Positions 7,448 through 17,207 are shown, numbered from the stretch's first letter. The stretch: 64,000 nucleotides of DNA from Corynebacterium tapiri (GCF_006334925.1 NZ_VDHJ01000009.1:62001-126000), one strand, 5' to 3'. Notes: generated by a model from the letters alone, not told the origin. Numbers and translations are program-made.

Positions 7448-8899
7448 ATGAAGCGATTCTTCTCGCGCAGCGCAGAGCTCGCGTTCCTCATCCTGACCAC
7501 GCTGGTGCTGGGTGGCCTGCTCATCAGCTTTGAGCTAAGCCAAGGCAACGCCATCACCACGGAGATGGGTTACCTGCTGGGAGGGTTCATTGGTGTGTTT
7601 GCCATCGCCCACCTGGCTCTGTGCTTCTTTGCTCCCTACGCGGACAAGCTCATCCTGCCGATTGCCGCAACCCTGAATGCCATTGGCCTGGTGATGATCT
7701 ATCGTCTGGACATCGCCAACGGCAACGCCCTGGTCAACCGGCAGATCATGTGGACTCTTGTAGCAGTCATTCTTTTCGTGATCACCCTGGTGGTAGTGCG
7801 CGATCACCGCTCGCTCACCCGGTTCTCCTATCTGTTGGGCCTGGTTGGCCTGGTATTCCTGGCGCTTCCGCTGGTGTGGCCGTCTGCGGCCAATGCCGAC
7901 GCGCGCATCTGGATCACCATCGGCCCGTTCTCGGTCCAGCCGGGCGAGTTCTCCAAGATCCTCCTCCTGCTGTTCTTCGCCCAGCTGTTGGCCCAAAAGC
8001 GTGCGCTGTTCACGGTCGCTGGCTACCGCTTCCTCGGGCTCGAGTTCCCGCGTTTGCGCGACCTGGCTCCGATCATGCTGGTGTGGGCGATTGCCATCCT
8101 CATCATGGGAATCTCCAACGACTTCGGCCCTGCCCTGCTCCTGTTCGCCACTGTGCTCGGCATGGTGTTCATGGCCACCGGACGCGTCTCCTGGCTCATC
8201 ATCGGTGTGGCCCTGGTGGCCCTCGGTGGCACTGCGGTGTACCAGGTTTCCAGCAAGATTCAGGACCGCGTGACTAACTTCCTGGACCCAGTGGGCAACA
8301 TTGAGTCCACGGGCTATCAGCTCTCGCAGTCGCTGTTCGGCCTCAGCTGGGGTGGCATCACGGGAACCGGTCTTGGCGGGGGTCACCCGCACCTCGTCCC
8401 CGTGGCGCACTCGGACTTCATCCTGGCCGCCGTGGGTGAGGAGCTCGGCCTGATCGGCCTGGCCGCCGTGCTGGTGCTCTTTGGCCTGCTGGTAACCCGC
8501 GGTTTCCGCGCCGCACTCATGGTGCGCGACTCCTACGGCAAGCTCGTCGCCTCGGGTCTCTCGTTGACCATTGCCATCCAGGTCTTCGTGGTCACCGCAG
8601 GCATCACCGCGATGATGCCCATGACCGGCCTGACCACACCCTTCATGTCCGCTGGCGGTTCCTCGCTGATGGCCAATTACATTCTGGTCGCCCTCCTGCT
8701 GCGCATCTCCCACGCGGCGCGTCGTCCTGCGGAGGAGGAGCCGGCAGGGGATCGCGCTGCCGCCGCACCGACCCCAATTTCTGCGCCGCAAGGTCAGCAG
8801 GCCTCGACGGAGACCGGATTCATTCCGGCACTCGACGGTGGGGCACACGCTGCCCGGGCTGGTCATGATCGCTACCAAGCGAAAGGAGGACGCCGATGA
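7448..8899 (+). CDS. rodA: SEDS peptidoglycan polymerase, RodA/FtsW family
   Basis: A 483-residue polytopic protein of the SEDS family, which polymerises lipid II into glycan strands together with a class B PBP. Family landmarks are visible: a RIWITIGPFSVQPGEFSKI loop, a TGLGGG segment followed by DFILAAVGEELGLIG, and the closing MPMTGLTTPFMSAGGSS. The C-terminal 60 residues are a hydrophilic tail. It lies six bases after pstP and overlaps pbpA by four, as in the mycobacterial rodA-pbpA pair. Confidence 0.93.
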   Translation: MKRFFSRSAELAFLILTTLVLGGLLISFELSQGNAITTEMGYLLGGFIGVFAIAHLALCFFAPYADKLILPIAATLNAIGLVMIYRLDIANGNALVNRQIMWTLVAVILFVITLVVVRDHRSLTRFSYLLGLVGLVFLALPLVWPSAANADARIWITIGPFSVQPGEFSKILLLLFFAQLLAQKRALFTVAGYRFLGLEFPRLRDLAPIMLVWAIAILIMGISNDFGPALLLFATVLGMVFMATGRVSWLIIGVALVALGGTAVYQVSSKIQDRVTNFLDPVGNIESTGYQLSQSLFGLSWGGITGTGLGGGHPHLVPVAHSDFILAAVGEELGLIGLAAVLVLFGLLVTRGFRAALMVRDSYGKLVASGLSLTIAIQVFVVTAGITAMMPMTGLTTPFMSAGGSSLMANYILVALLLRISHAARRPAEEEPAGDRAAAAPTPISAPQGQQASTETGFIPALDGGAHAARAGHDRYQAKGGRR

Positions 8900-10329
8900 A
8901 TCGCTCCATTAGGTGGGGTGCCCTCTTTGCGCTCCTGCTCATCCTGGTGTTGCTGGTAAACATCACCATCATCCAGGCCTTTAGCGACGACAAGTACGCC
9001 AACAACCCGCTGAACTCGCGCGGTGTCATCGAGGCTCAGCAGATTCCGCGTGGCCAGATCTCCGCGGGCGGCCAGGTGCTGGCTCAGTCCAACGCCAACG
9101 AGGAGGGCAACTTCGAGCGTTCCTACCCCTCCATGCCAGTCTCATTTGGCCCGGTCGTGGGGTATCTGTCGAATCAGTTCGGCGCCGCCGGTGCCGAGGC
9201 CGGTTTTAACGACGTCCTTTCCGGCCACACCGGCGCTAATAAGGCTCTGCGCATCCTGGCCCAGGAGGACAAGCACGGCAACAACGTCGAGCTCACCCTG
9301 AATCCCCAGATGCAGGCCCTGGCCTACGAGCAGCTGAGCAACAACGGGTACGAGGGCGCCATTGCGGCCATCCGGCCGTCGACAGGCGAGATCCTCGCCC
9401 TCGGATCGAGCCCCTCTTTCGACCCGAACCAGTTGGTCAACCCCGCGACCTCGGATCAGACCTGGGCGGAGCTGACCAATGATCCGGCACAGCCGTTGAT
9501 CAACAAGGCGACGCAGGAAACACTCCCCCCGGGCTCGATCTTCAAGATCATCACCACGGCTGCGGGTCTGCAGAAGGGCTACTCGCCCTCGTCCACGCTG
9601 ACGGGTGCATCAGAGATCACCCTGCCCAACACCAACACTCAGCTGACCAACTACGCCGGCCAGGCGTGTAACGGTTCTGACCAGGTCACGCTGGAGACGG
9701 CCTTCAAGTTCTCCTGCAACACCGCGTTCGTCCAGATGGGCATCGACGTGGGCAAGGACGAAGTGGAAAAGAAGGCCAAGGCCTTCGGCATCGGTGAGCA
9801 CTACGATTTGGGGATTCCCACCTCGGCAGGCTCTCTGGGTGATCTGCCCGATGCCGCCGCCTTGGGTCAATCCTCCATCGGCCAGCGCGACGTGACCATG
9901 ACCGCGCTGCAGGCCGCCATCATGGCCGGAACCGTGGCCAACAAGGGCTCGCGCATGCAGCCGACAATCGTGGATCGGGTTACCAAGCCCGATCTCAGCG
10001 AGGTCAGCTCGACCAAGCCCGAGAAGATCACCCAGGCAGTCACCGAGGACCAGGCCAAGACCCTGGAGCAGCTCATGATCGCCAGCGAGCGCAACACCGC
10101 CGGTTACGACGGCAACCGTTTTGCCTCCAAGACGGGCACCGCCGAGCACGGCGATGGTCTTGCTCCGCACACGTGGTACGTGGCCTACGACCCCAACAAC
10201 GACGTTGCCGTCGGCGTGGTGGTTAAGAACGGCGGAAACCACGGCCAGAGCGCAACCGGTGGACAGGTGGCTGCTCCACTGGGCCGCGCAATGCTCAACG
10301 CAGCCCCGGCGATGCGAAGGGAGAACTGA
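8896..10329 (+). CDS. pbpA: Class B penicillin-binding protein PbpA
   Basis: A 477-residue transpeptidase that cross-links peptidoglycan with RodA. There is one N-terminal helix (about 7-29), a linker/dimerisation domain and a transpeptidase domain with the nucleophile S214 in SIFK, SCN at 273-275 and KTG at 412-414. These are the three conserved penicillin-binding motifs in the expected order. Translationally coupled at both ends: ATGA overlap with rodA and TGATG with pknA. Confidence 0.95.
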   Translation: MNRSIRWGALFALLLILVLLVNITIIQAFSDDKYANNPLNSRGVIEAQQIPRGQISAGGQVLAQSNANEEGNFERSYPSMPVSFGPVVGYLSNQFGAAGAEAGFNDVLSGHTGANKALRILAQEDKHGNNVELTLNPQMQALAYEQLSNNGYEGAIAAIRPSTGEILALGSSPSFDPNQLVNPATSDQTWAELTNDPAQPLINKATQETLPPGSIFKIITTAAGLQKGYSPSSTLTGASEITLPNTNTQLTNYAGQACNGSDQVTLETAFKFSCNTAFVQMGIDVGKDEVEKKAKAFGIGEHYDLGIPTSAGSLGDLPDAAALGQSSIGQRDVTMTALQAAIMAGTVANKGSRMQPTIVDRVTKPDLSEVSSTKPEKITQAVTEDQAKTLEQLMIASERNTAGYDGNRFASKTGTAEHGDGLAPHTWYVAYDPNNDVAVGVVVKNGGNHGQSATGGQVAAPLGRAMLNAAPAMRREN

Positions 10330-11840
10330 TGAACCAGGACTCTCGTGAACAACTACAGAACCTGATCGGTGACGACTACCGCCTGCAGTGGATCATCGGG
10401 CACGGCGGCATGTCCACCGTGTGGCTGGCCGATGACATGCGCCACGAGCGCGAGGTAGCCATCAAGTTCCTCAAGCCCGAGTTCTCCAACAACGAGGAGT
10501 TCCTCGACCGCTTCCGCAACGAGGCGATTGCCGCTGAGTCCGTGGTGTCAGACAACGTGGTGGCCACCTACGACTACCGCGAGATCCCGGACCCTTCCGG
10601 CTACACCAATTGCTTCATCGCTATGGAGTACGTCCGGGGTGAGTCCCTGGCGGATCTGTTGGCCCGCGAGGGCTCTCTTGAAGAGGACGTGGCCCTCGAC
10701 GTTTTGGAACAGGCCGCTCATGGCCTTTCCATCACGCACCGCATGGGTCTGATTCACCGCGACATCAAGCCCGGTAACCTGCTGATCACCCAGAACGGTC
10801 AGGTCAAGATCACCGACTTTGGCATCGCCAAGGCAGCCGCCGCGGTTCCCCTGACCCGCACGGGCATGGTGGTCGGAACCGCTCAGTACGTCTCTCCGGA
10901 GCAGGCGCAGGGCCTAGAGGTCACCGCTGCCACCGACGTGTACTCCCTCGGTGCGGTGGGCTACGAGATGCTGGCCGGTCACCGTCCGTTTACCGGTGAC
11001 TCCGGTGTGTCCGTGGCGTTGGCGCACGTCAACAACGCCCCGCCGCCGCTGCCCACCAGCATCAGCGCCGAGGCGCGCGAGCTCATTGGCATCGCGCTGC
11101 GCAAGGATCCCAGCACACGCTTTGCCGACGGCAACGAGCTGGCGCTGGCCGTCAGCGCGGTCCGCTTGGGGCAGCGTCCCCCGCAGCCCGCATCGGCCGC
11201 GATGAACCAGGTGGCCCAGGAGCCGTCGCCAACGGCATCAACACACCTGTTGGCCCAGGCAACCCAGCCGACCACGATCTCTCCGGCAGCCCCGCAGCGC
11301 CAGCCGATGCCGGCACGGCCTGCCCAGGTTCCGCAGCCCGCAGTCGCTCCTGCAGCACCTGCTCGTCGTAAGCGTTCGGCTGCTTCTGGGTGTGGCGCCG
11401 GATTCTTGGTCGCCCTGATCGCCGCCGCTGCCGCCGGCATCCTGGTGTGGCTGGCCGCAGAGTCGGGGCTGATCAGCCGCATCACCGACCCGCAGCCGAC
11501 GACCACTCAGCAACCCACCGTGGTTACTGAATGGGTCACACCGACCGAGGAGTCCACGACGAGTACGCCGGAACCCGTGACCACCACGGTGACCCCGACT
11601 CCGACCCAGGAGTACTCCACGCCTCGCCAGACTTACACCCCGGAGCCGACGACCGACACGCCCTTTGCCCCCGCACAACCGGGCGGGCAGCGACCGTCGC
11701 ACAGCAACGGTGGTGGCAACAGCGGCAATGGCGCGGGTGGAAACACGGGCACGGGTCAGGGCAACCAGGGTGCCGACGATCCGGCTGCCGCCTTCGAGTC
11801 CCTGCTCAACGGTGCTGGCACTGCGCCGGGAGGAAACTAA
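10329..11840 (+). CDS. pknA: Ser/Thr protein kinase PknA
   Basis: A 503-residue transmembrane kinase. The N-terminal kinase domain (about 15-280) has the glycine loop, catalytic Lys46, HRDIKPGN with Asp145 and DFG at 163-165. A Pro/Ala/Gln-rich juxtamembrane region leads to one helix (about 357-378). The outer part is Thr/Pro-rich followed by Gly/Asn-rich low complexity. It has no PASTA repeats, which distinguishes it from PknB next door. It phosphorylates cell-division and wall proteins in related bacteria. Confidence 0.95.
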   Translation: MNQDSREQLQNLIGDDYRLQWIIGHGGMSTVWLADDMRHEREVAIKFLKPEFSNNEEFLDRFRNEAIAAESVVSDNVVATYDYREIPDPSGYTNCFIAMEYVRGESLADLLAREGSLEEDVALDVLEQAAHGLSITHRMGLIHRDIKPGNLLITQNGQVKITDFGIAKAAAAVPLTRTGMVVGTAQYVSPEQAQGLEVTAATDVYSLGAVGYEMLAGHRPFTGDSGVSVALAHVNNAPPPLPTSISAEARELIGIALRKDPSTRFADGNELALAVSAVRLGQRPPQPASAAMNQVAQEPSPTASTHLLAQATQPTTISPAAPQRQPMPARPAQVPQPAVAPAAPARRKRSAASGCGAGFLVALIAAAAAGILVWLAAESGLISRITDPQPTTTQQPTVVTEWVTPTEESTTSTPEPVTTTVTPTPTQEYSTPRQTYTPEPTTDTPFAPAQPGGQRPSHSNGGGNSGNGAGGNTGTGQGNQGADDPAAAFESLLNGAGTAPGGN

Positions 11841-13880
11841 ATGTCATTGATCGCTGACCGTTATCGCCTCGCTGAGACCATCGGCTCCGGCGGCATGTCG
11901 AATGTGTATGCCGCGGAGGACACGCTGCTTGGTCGCACCGTGGCCATCAAGATGCTCAAGCTCGATATGGCTCGGGATCAGGGCTTCCGTGAGCGCTTTC
12001 GTCGAGAAGCGCAAAACTCCGCGCGCCTGAACCACCCCAACATTGTCTCGGTGTTCGACACCGGCGAGACCCTGGTCAGCGACGTCTCCGTGCCGTTCAT
12101 CGTCATGGAGCTCATTCAGGGGCGAACCGTTCGTGACATCGTGCGTAACGACGGCCCCCTGCACTACCAAGACGCCGCCCGCCTGCTGGAACCGGTGTGT
12201 CACGCGCTGCAGGCCAGCCACGATGCCGGCATCATTCACCGCGACATCAAGCCGGCCAACATCATGGTCACCCCCACCGGCGCGGTGAAAGTCATGGACT
12301 TCGGCATCGCGCGAGCCTTGGATGACTCCACCTCGGCGATGACCCAGACGTCCGCAGTCATCGGCACCGCGCAATACCTTTCCCCCGAACAGGCCCGCGG
12401 CAAGAACGCCGATGCGCGTTCCGACGTCTATGCCCTGGGCTGCGTGCTCTATGAGGTGTTGACGGGACGCGTCCCGTTTGAGGGCGAGACCCCGTTCGCA
12501 GTGGCGTATCAGCATGTGCAGGAGGACGCTGAGGCCCCGTCGTCTCGCATGAACACCTCCGATCTCTCCCCAACGGAGGCTGTGAACATTGACGCCGTGA
12601 CGCTGACGGCCATGGCCAAGCATCCGGCGGATCGATACCAGTCCGCGGCCGAGTTGGGTGAGGACCTTGCCCGGCTGGGGCGCGGTGCCGTCACCCAGGC
12701 TGCGCGCTCCCATGTCCACCCAACCACGCATTCCACCTCGCACCCTGCAACCATGACCGCTCCGGCGGTAGCCAGTGGAAGCGCAGCAACCGCCGCGACC
12801 ATGGCCGCCGGGCCGGCCGCTGCTGCACCGGCGCCCTACCCGGAGAGCAACCCTGCGCCGCGCTCCTCGGGCGGCAAGAGGCGCAAGGTGGAAGAAGACA
12901 ACCGAGTGGTCAAGATCCTCGCCGCCGTGCTGGCTGGGGTGGTCTTGCTGGCTGGAGGGCTCTTTGCCTGGGACTTCTTTACCAACCCCTCCACCTCCCC
13001 GGATAAGCAGGCCCAGCCACAGCAAGCGTCGGTGACCGTGCCGGATGTGGCCCGCAAGCCCGCGAATGATGCCGAGCGCCAACTAGAGGCCCTGGGGCTG
13101 ACCGTCGAGCGTGAGGATGCCCCGAGCCCGGACATTGCCGCCGGCCAGGCAATCTCCACGAATCCCTCTGCCGGTTCCTCGATGCCCAAGGGCGCCACCA
13201 TCCGCCTGGTGGTGTCCACCGGCAAGGAGCTCACGGATGTTCCGGATCTGACCGGCTTGTCCCCGCAGGATGCCGGCAAGGCTCTGGAGGAGGCCGGACT
13301 GCGCCTATCCAGCCGGGTGGAGGAGGAGCATTCTGACTCCATTCCCGCAGGCTCGATCACCGGCCAGAACCCGCCAAAGGGCTCGCGCATCGCTAAGGGC
13401 ACCGAGGTGTCCGTAACCGTCTCCAGTGGTCCGCAGACCGCGCGCATCCCCTCCCTGGACAACATGTCCTGGCAGGAGGCGCAGGCCACACTGTCCTCGC
13501 TCGGTTTCCGCCCCTCGCCGGAATACGTGGATTCCACCGAGGAGAAGGACCGCGTCCTGGCTGTGGGTGGGGCAGGTGACCAAGCTCCTGTGGGCTCGGA
13601 AATCATCGTGCGCGTATCCAATGGCATGCTCATGACCATGCCGGATATCTCCCGCTCCACGCCTGAGCAGGCAGTAAGCAAGCTGCGCCAGGCCGGTTGG
13701 AAGGGGGATCAAAGCTCGCTGCGTGCCGGTGATGCAGTGGCCACGCCGTCGCTGATCGATAACGGCCTGATCGGAGGAAGCCAGCCCGCTGCAGGTCAGA
13801 CGATCCGCAAGGACGCCACCATTACCTACAACCCGTGGGTCTTTGACCTCGGTGCGCTAGCACCTAAGCCGGGTCGCTAG
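11841..13880 (+). CDS. pknB: Ser/Thr protein kinase PknB with four PASTA domains
   Basis: A 679-residue transmembrane kinase that senses muropeptides or lipid II. The kinase domain (about 8-270) has GSGGMS, Lys37, HRDIKPAN with Asp135 and DFG at 153-155. A basic linker and a helix (about 356-378) are followed outside by four PASTA repeats (about 395-660), each with a V/I-P-x-L/V start and a G-S-x-I/V end. It directly follows pknA. In mycobacteria its targets include CwlM and the MurJ pseudokinase, both encoded in this window. Confidence 0.96.
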   Translation: MSLIADRYRLAETIGSGGMSNVYAAEDTLLGRTVAIKMLKLDMARDQGFRERFRREAQNSARLNHPNIVSVFDTGETLVSDVSVPFIVMELIQGRTVRDIVRNDGPLHYQDAARLLEPVCHALQASHDAGIIHRDIKPANIMVTPTGAVKVMDFGIARALDDSTSAMTQTSAVIGTAQYLSPEQARGKNADARSDVYALGCVLYEVLTGRVPFEGETPFAVAYQHVQEDAEAPSSRMNTSDLSPTEAVNIDAVTLTAMAKHPADRYQSAAELGEDLARLGRGAVTQAARSHVHPTTHSTSHPATMTAPAVASGSAATAATMAAGPAAAAPAPYPESNPAPRSSGGKRRKVEEDNRVVKILAAVLAGVVLLAGGLFAWDFFTNPSTSPDKQAQPQQASVTVPDVARKPANDAERQLEALGLTVEREDAPSPDIAAGQAISTNPSAGSSMPKGATIRLVVSTGKELTDVPDLTGLSPQDAGKALEEAGLRLSSRVEEEHSDSIPAGSITGQNPPKGSRIAKGTEVSVTVSSGPQTARIPSLDNMSWQEAQATLSSLGFRPSPEYVDSTEEKDRVLAVGGAGDQAPVGSEIIVRVSNGMLMTMPDISRSTPEQAVSKLRQAGWKGDQSSLRAGDAVATPSLIDNGLIGGSQPAAGQTIRKDATITYNPWVFDLGALAPKPGR

Positions 13881-13939
13881 GGCCTGCTAGAGTTAGCGCG
13901 AATCCGCTTCCCGTACACACCATCTAAAAGGAGACCGCG

Positions 13940-14206
13940 ATGCCCAAGGCGAAGGTGACACACTCGTCTACCGCCCAGTCCTCGACCTCGGTCAGCCGCA
14001 CCCCGGTCCGAATCAATTCGGGGGGCACACCGCTGTGGTACAAGATCATCATGTTCGGCCTGATGCTCATCGGCCTGGCCTGGCTGATCGTGTTCTACCT
14101 GGCCTCTAGCCACATCCCCTTCATGGTGGATCTCGGCCCCTGGAACTACGCCATTGGCTTTGGCTTCTTCCTCGCAGGTCTGCTGATGACCATGGGGTGG
14201 AAATAG
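13940..14206 (+). CDS. crgA: Cell division protein CrgA
   Basis: An 88-residue protein with a polar N-terminus (about 1-33) and two membrane helices, ending MTMGWK. This matches CrgA, a divisome component that recruits PBPs and FtsZ-ring partners in actinobacteria. AAAAGGAG lies just upstream of the ATG at 13940. It sits between pknB and the rhomboid gene. In mycobacteria crgA occupies the same neighbourhood. Confidence 0.93.
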   Translation: MPKAKVTHSSTAQSSTSVSRTPVRINSGGTPLWYKIIMFGLMLIGLAWLIVFYLASSHIPFMVDLGPWNYAIGFGFFLAGLLMTMGWK

Positions 14207-14243
14207 CTCTTTACCTGGGAATTTTCCCTAGTTCAGGCCCTTA

Positions 14244-14277
14244 GCCGCGTCACCGTGTTGAACGGCGGCGCGGTTTT
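14244..14277 (+). terminator. Rho-independent terminator after crgA
   Basis: Imperfect 13-bp stem (14245-14257 with 14261-14273, one mismatch and one G-T pair) followed by TTTTGTT. It closes the crgA transcript and marks the left border of the DnaA-box cluster. Confidence 0.7.
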
Positions 14278-14290
14278 GTTATGCCCACCT

Positions 14291-14563
14291 TGTGTACAAA
14301 TCCCACAGACTTATCCACAGGGTGTGGAAGAATCTCTCTTCTGTGCATGATTCCCACAATTCCCCAGCCTGTGGATAAACCTGTGCACTACTTCCCCACC
14401 CAGGAGATGTGTTCGAGTAATTCCCGAAAATCCCAGGAAACCAGATTGCATTCACTCACACGTTCGGGGAATTACAAGAATGTGGTTATCCACAGTGTGG
14501 ATAACTCTTGGGGATAACAAGATTCCACAAGCCGCCGTGGACAACTACAGGGTGTTATTCACA
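14291..14563. promoter_or_regulatory. DnaA-box cluster remote from dnaA
   Basis: Four perfect DnaA boxes: TTATCCACA at 14311-14319 (+), its complement at 14370-14378 (-), 14486-14494 (+) and 14496-14504 (-). A fifth, TTATTCACA, fits TTATNCACA at 14555-14563 (+), inside the end of the rhomboid gene. The third and fourth form the palindrome TTATCCACAGTGTGGATAA. The stretch 14207-14544 contains no gene I can support. It holds more perfect boxes than either cluster flanking dnaA, although dnaA lies 18.5 kb away. It could titrate DnaA or be an outlying origin element. Confidence 0.8.
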
Positions 14564-15207
14564 TGGACCGCCCAGCCCGCTGCGACCGCGGTTAACAACG
14601 CAATGATCACCGCTGCCCGCACGCGTCGACGAGGCTCCGGTGACGTCACCGGCCAGGCTGCAACGGCCCCGACCAGGAATCCCCCGAGATGCCCCATCAA
14701 ACTGATGCCGGGAACGATGACTGAGTACGCCAAGTTGGCTAACACCAGCACGATTGGAGCGCGCAGGTCTGCACCTCTCCGTGCGCTCACCCCCACCAAC
14801 ACGGCCATAACGGCATAGACCGCTCCGCTGGCCCCGGCGGTGGGCGTGTTCGGGTTAAACAGGAGCACCAGCGTGGAGGCGCCGAGCAGACCTGCGAGAT
14901 AAACCAGCACATAGCTCAGCCAGCCCAGGTCGCGTTCTACCTCGCGGCCCAGCAACGCCAGCATGAACATGTTCGCAATCAGATGCCCTGCACTGAGATG
15001 AAGGAACCCGCTGGTAATAGTGCGGGTCCAGCCCCACGGTTGCCCGGCCGCAACAGGCCCCCACAGCATCAACTGCTGGCCCAACGGACTATTAATGGCG
15101 TCAGATGAGGATTGCCCGATGGTAACGAGGAACACCACAAGGCACACCATGGTGATGGCAAAGGTCACCGGGGCCTGGCGGATCTTAATGAATGCGTCGA
15201 TGTTCAC
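14545..15207 (-). CDS. Rhomboid-family intramembrane serine protease
   Basis: A 220-residue six- or seven-helix membrane protein. The catalytic pair is present: Ser127 in the GASGA motif and His173 in GHLGG. The SAGHLIANM motif (72-80) supplies the conserved His75 and Asn79 that form the oxyanion site. Rhomboids cut transmembrane segments of other membrane proteins; the substrate is unknown. In mycobacteria a rhomboid is also found near crgA/ppiA. The 3' end overlaps the last DnaA-like box. The ATG at 15207 has no strong ribosome binding site. Confidence 0.9.
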   Translation of the reverse strand: MNIDAFIKIRQAPVTFAITMVCLVVFLVTIGQSSSDAINSPLGQQLMLWGPVAAGQPWGWTRTITSGFLHLSAGHLIANMFMLALLGREVERDLGWLSYVLVYLAGLLGASTLVLLFNPNTPTAGASGAVYAVMAVLVGVSARRGADLRAPIVLVLANLAYSVIVPGISLMGHLGGFLVGAVAAWPVTSPEPRRRVRAAVIIALLTAVAAGWAVHVNNTL

Positions 15208-15265
15208 GCCCCCAGCTAACCAAAACGCGCAGCAGGCAGCAGGAAAATTCGCCTGGCCTCAGGCG

Positions 15266-15304
15266 CAAAAACGTCCCCCTCCCACGGGTGTGGAAGAGGG
15301 ACGT
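15266..15304 (-). terminator. Rho-independent terminator after ppiA
   Basis: On the minus strand ACGTCCCTC pairs with GAGGGGGACGT around a small inner stem, followed by TTTTTG. It is placed 17 bp after the ppiA stop and before the rhomboid start. Confidence 0.75.
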
Positions 15305-15320
15305 CGTCGAAAAGCGACGC

Positions 15321-15842
15321 TTAAGCGATCTCGATGGACTCGATCTTCACGTCCTCGACCGGGCGATCCATGCGACCAGTGCGGACCTTGGCAATCTTGT
15401 CCACAACGGCCTGGGATGCCTCGTCGGTGACCTCACCGAAGATGGTGTGGTGGTTGTTCAGGTGCGGGGTCGGCGCCACAGTGATGAAGAACTGGGAACC
15501 GTTGGTACCCGGGCCGGCGTTAGCCATGGCCAGCAGGTACGGGCGATCGAAGGTGAGCTCCGGGTGGAATTCATCCTGGAACTGGTAACCCGGGCCACCA
15601 CGGCCGGTGCCGGTCGGGTCGCCGCCCTGGATCATGAAGCCGTCGATAATGCGGTGGAAGATCGCTCCGTCGTAGAACGGGCCGGTGCTCTCGCCCTTGG
15701 CGTTCTGTGCGGAGTACTCCTTGGTGCCCTGGGCCAGGCCGACGAAGTTGTCGACGGTCACCGGGGCGTGGTTGCCAAACAGATCGATGACGATGTCACC
15801 GTGGTTGGTCTTCAGCGTTGCGGTCTGAGTTTTGTTGCTCAT
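15321..15842 (-). CDS. ppiA: Cyclophilin-type peptidyl-prolyl cis-trans isomerase
   Basis: A 173-residue cytoplasmic cyclophilin that catalyses proline isomerisation during protein folding. Active-site features are readable: FHRIIDGFMIQGGDPTGTGRGG, NGSQFFIT and the HTIFGEV strand. The ATG overlaps the stop of the GT87 gene (ATGA), so the two are cotranscribed. Terminator at 15266. Confidence 0.95.
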   Translation of the reverse strand: MSNKTQTATLKTNHGDIVIDLFGNHAPVTVDNFVGLAQGTKEYSAQNAKGESTGPFYDGAIFHRIIDGFMIQGGDPTGTGRGGPGYQFQDEFHPELTFDRPYLLAMANAGPGTNGSQFFITVAPTPHLNNHHTIFGEVTDEASQAVVDKIAKVRTGRMDRPVEDVKIESIEIA

Positions 15843-17200
15843 GGCGCACCATCATACGCGCCTGCGCGCGCCTTATCAGTGACATGCTCATTCGCCTCGC
15901 GGCCCGGGTAGCGGCCCAGGGCGTAGAGCACCAGCAGGGCTGCGAGCAGAACGTAGGTGCCCACCAACACGCCGGGCTGGATGGGGTCAATAAACCCGGT
16001 GAAGGGCCGGAAGTACAGTGGGGCAATAAGAACGGGCAGTCCGATCTTGAGGTATTCGTGGCAGCGCATGGCGGCGATGCCGGCGATGATGGCCACGACC
16101 ATGACAAAGTAGTGCGTCCACACAATGGAGGAATACAGCGAGCTCAGCACCACCGCACCGGTGGCCAACAGCTCAAAGGCCCCGTGGCGCCGCCACACAG
16201 CGAGCCCAACCACGACCAGGGCAACCGCCGCTACCAAGGCGAACTGTGCAATGCCATAAATTGCCGGCGGGTCCACGATGGTGAGTACGCCGGTGAGGTA
16301 ATCGGTTTGCCGGTCGGCCATAAAGATCGAGTCGAAGGACAGGTTATTGGGATTAACCAAGCCCACGCTGGAGATGCGCTTGAGGTTGTCCACCCACGCG
16401 GCAAAGAGCGCGGGACCACCCAGGACAAATGCCGCAATGACGCCCGCAACGGTGCCCACCGCTGCCACTATTGCCGCTTTTCGACGCCCCTTGAACAACG
16501 CCAGCAACACAATCAGCGAAACGGGGGTCAGCTTAACCAGCGCGACCACCGCCAGAGTCAACCCAGCCCACACCGGATAGCGCTTGGAAGCAGCCAGGGC
16601 GAAAAGGGCTCCGCCGTAGATCAGCAACGATGTTTGTCCATAAATGAAGATGAACTGCGCCGGCTCGGACACGGAGAGCACCAGGCTGGCCGGGGCCAGG
16701 TACTTAAACGGCATGGGTCGCTTGAACCAGAGGTAATAGCTGGAGGCAATAAGCACCACCAAAGCAACAGCGCTGGCAAACGTGAGCAGCAGCGTACTTG
16801 TGGTGTAGCTCATGATGGTGGTCAGCGGCGAAATCGCATAGGCCACCAGCGGGCTGTGTACGAAGGGGTGCCCCGTGAGGTCAACGAGGTGTTCCTGTTC
16901 CAGAATGTCCGCCACATAGCGTGGCCAGACGTCTCCCCCGATGGCGGAGAAGTTCTCCGGGATGGAGTCATAAAGGTGCGCGGTGTCTCCTCCGCGCACC
17001 ATCTTTCCGGCTACCCAAAGCGAGAGCCAGTCGTTGGCAAACAGGCGATCCTTCCACAACACGGTGGTGACCAACCCGAAGATGACGGCCCAAACGCCAC
17101 CCTCCCAGCCGATCACAGAACCGGGGAAGGTACCGCGGCGTCTACGAGGAGAACGCCTGCTCAGGCTATCCATACGAGGGTGTGTTTCCATGCTGCTCAC
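15839..17200 (-). CDS. GT87-family (DUF2029) polyprenyl-phosphate glycosyltransferase
   Basis: A 453-residue integral membrane protein with about ten helices and a charged N-terminus. Early in the first outer loop it carries NDWLSLWVAGKMVRGGDTAHLYD, typical of GT-C fold mannosyl/arabinosyl-transferases (GT87, DUF2029). These use polyprenyl-phosphate sugars to build cell-envelope arabinan or mannan. The exact donor and acceptor are unknown. The start chosen is the GTG at 17200; a TAGGGT box at -13 to -8 suggests a leaderless transcript. An ATG nine bases further in is an alternative. Confidence 0.82.
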   Translation of the reverse strand: MSSMETHPRMDSLSRRSPRRRRGTFPGSVIGWEGGVWAVIFGLVTTVLWKDRLFANDWLSLWVAGKMVRGGDTAHLYDSIPENFSAIGGDVWPRYVADILEQEHLVDLTGHPFVHSPLVAYAISPLTTIMSYTTSTLLLTFASAVALVVLIASSYYLWFKRPMPFKYLAPASLVLSVSEPAQFIFIYGQTSLLIYGGALFALAASKRYPVWAGLTLAVVALVKLTPVSLIVLLALFKGRRKAAIVAAVGTVAGVIAAFVLGGPALFAAWVDNLKRISSVGLVNPNNLSFDSIFMADRQTDYLTGVLTIVDPPAIYGIAQFALVAAVALVVVGLAVWRRHGAFELLATGAVVLSSLYSSIVWTHYFVMVVAIIAGIAAMRCHEYLKIGLPVLIAPLYFRPFTGFIDPIQPGVLVGTYVLLAALLVLYALGRYPGREANEHVTDKARAGAYDGAP

Positions 17201-17207
17201 TGGACAA

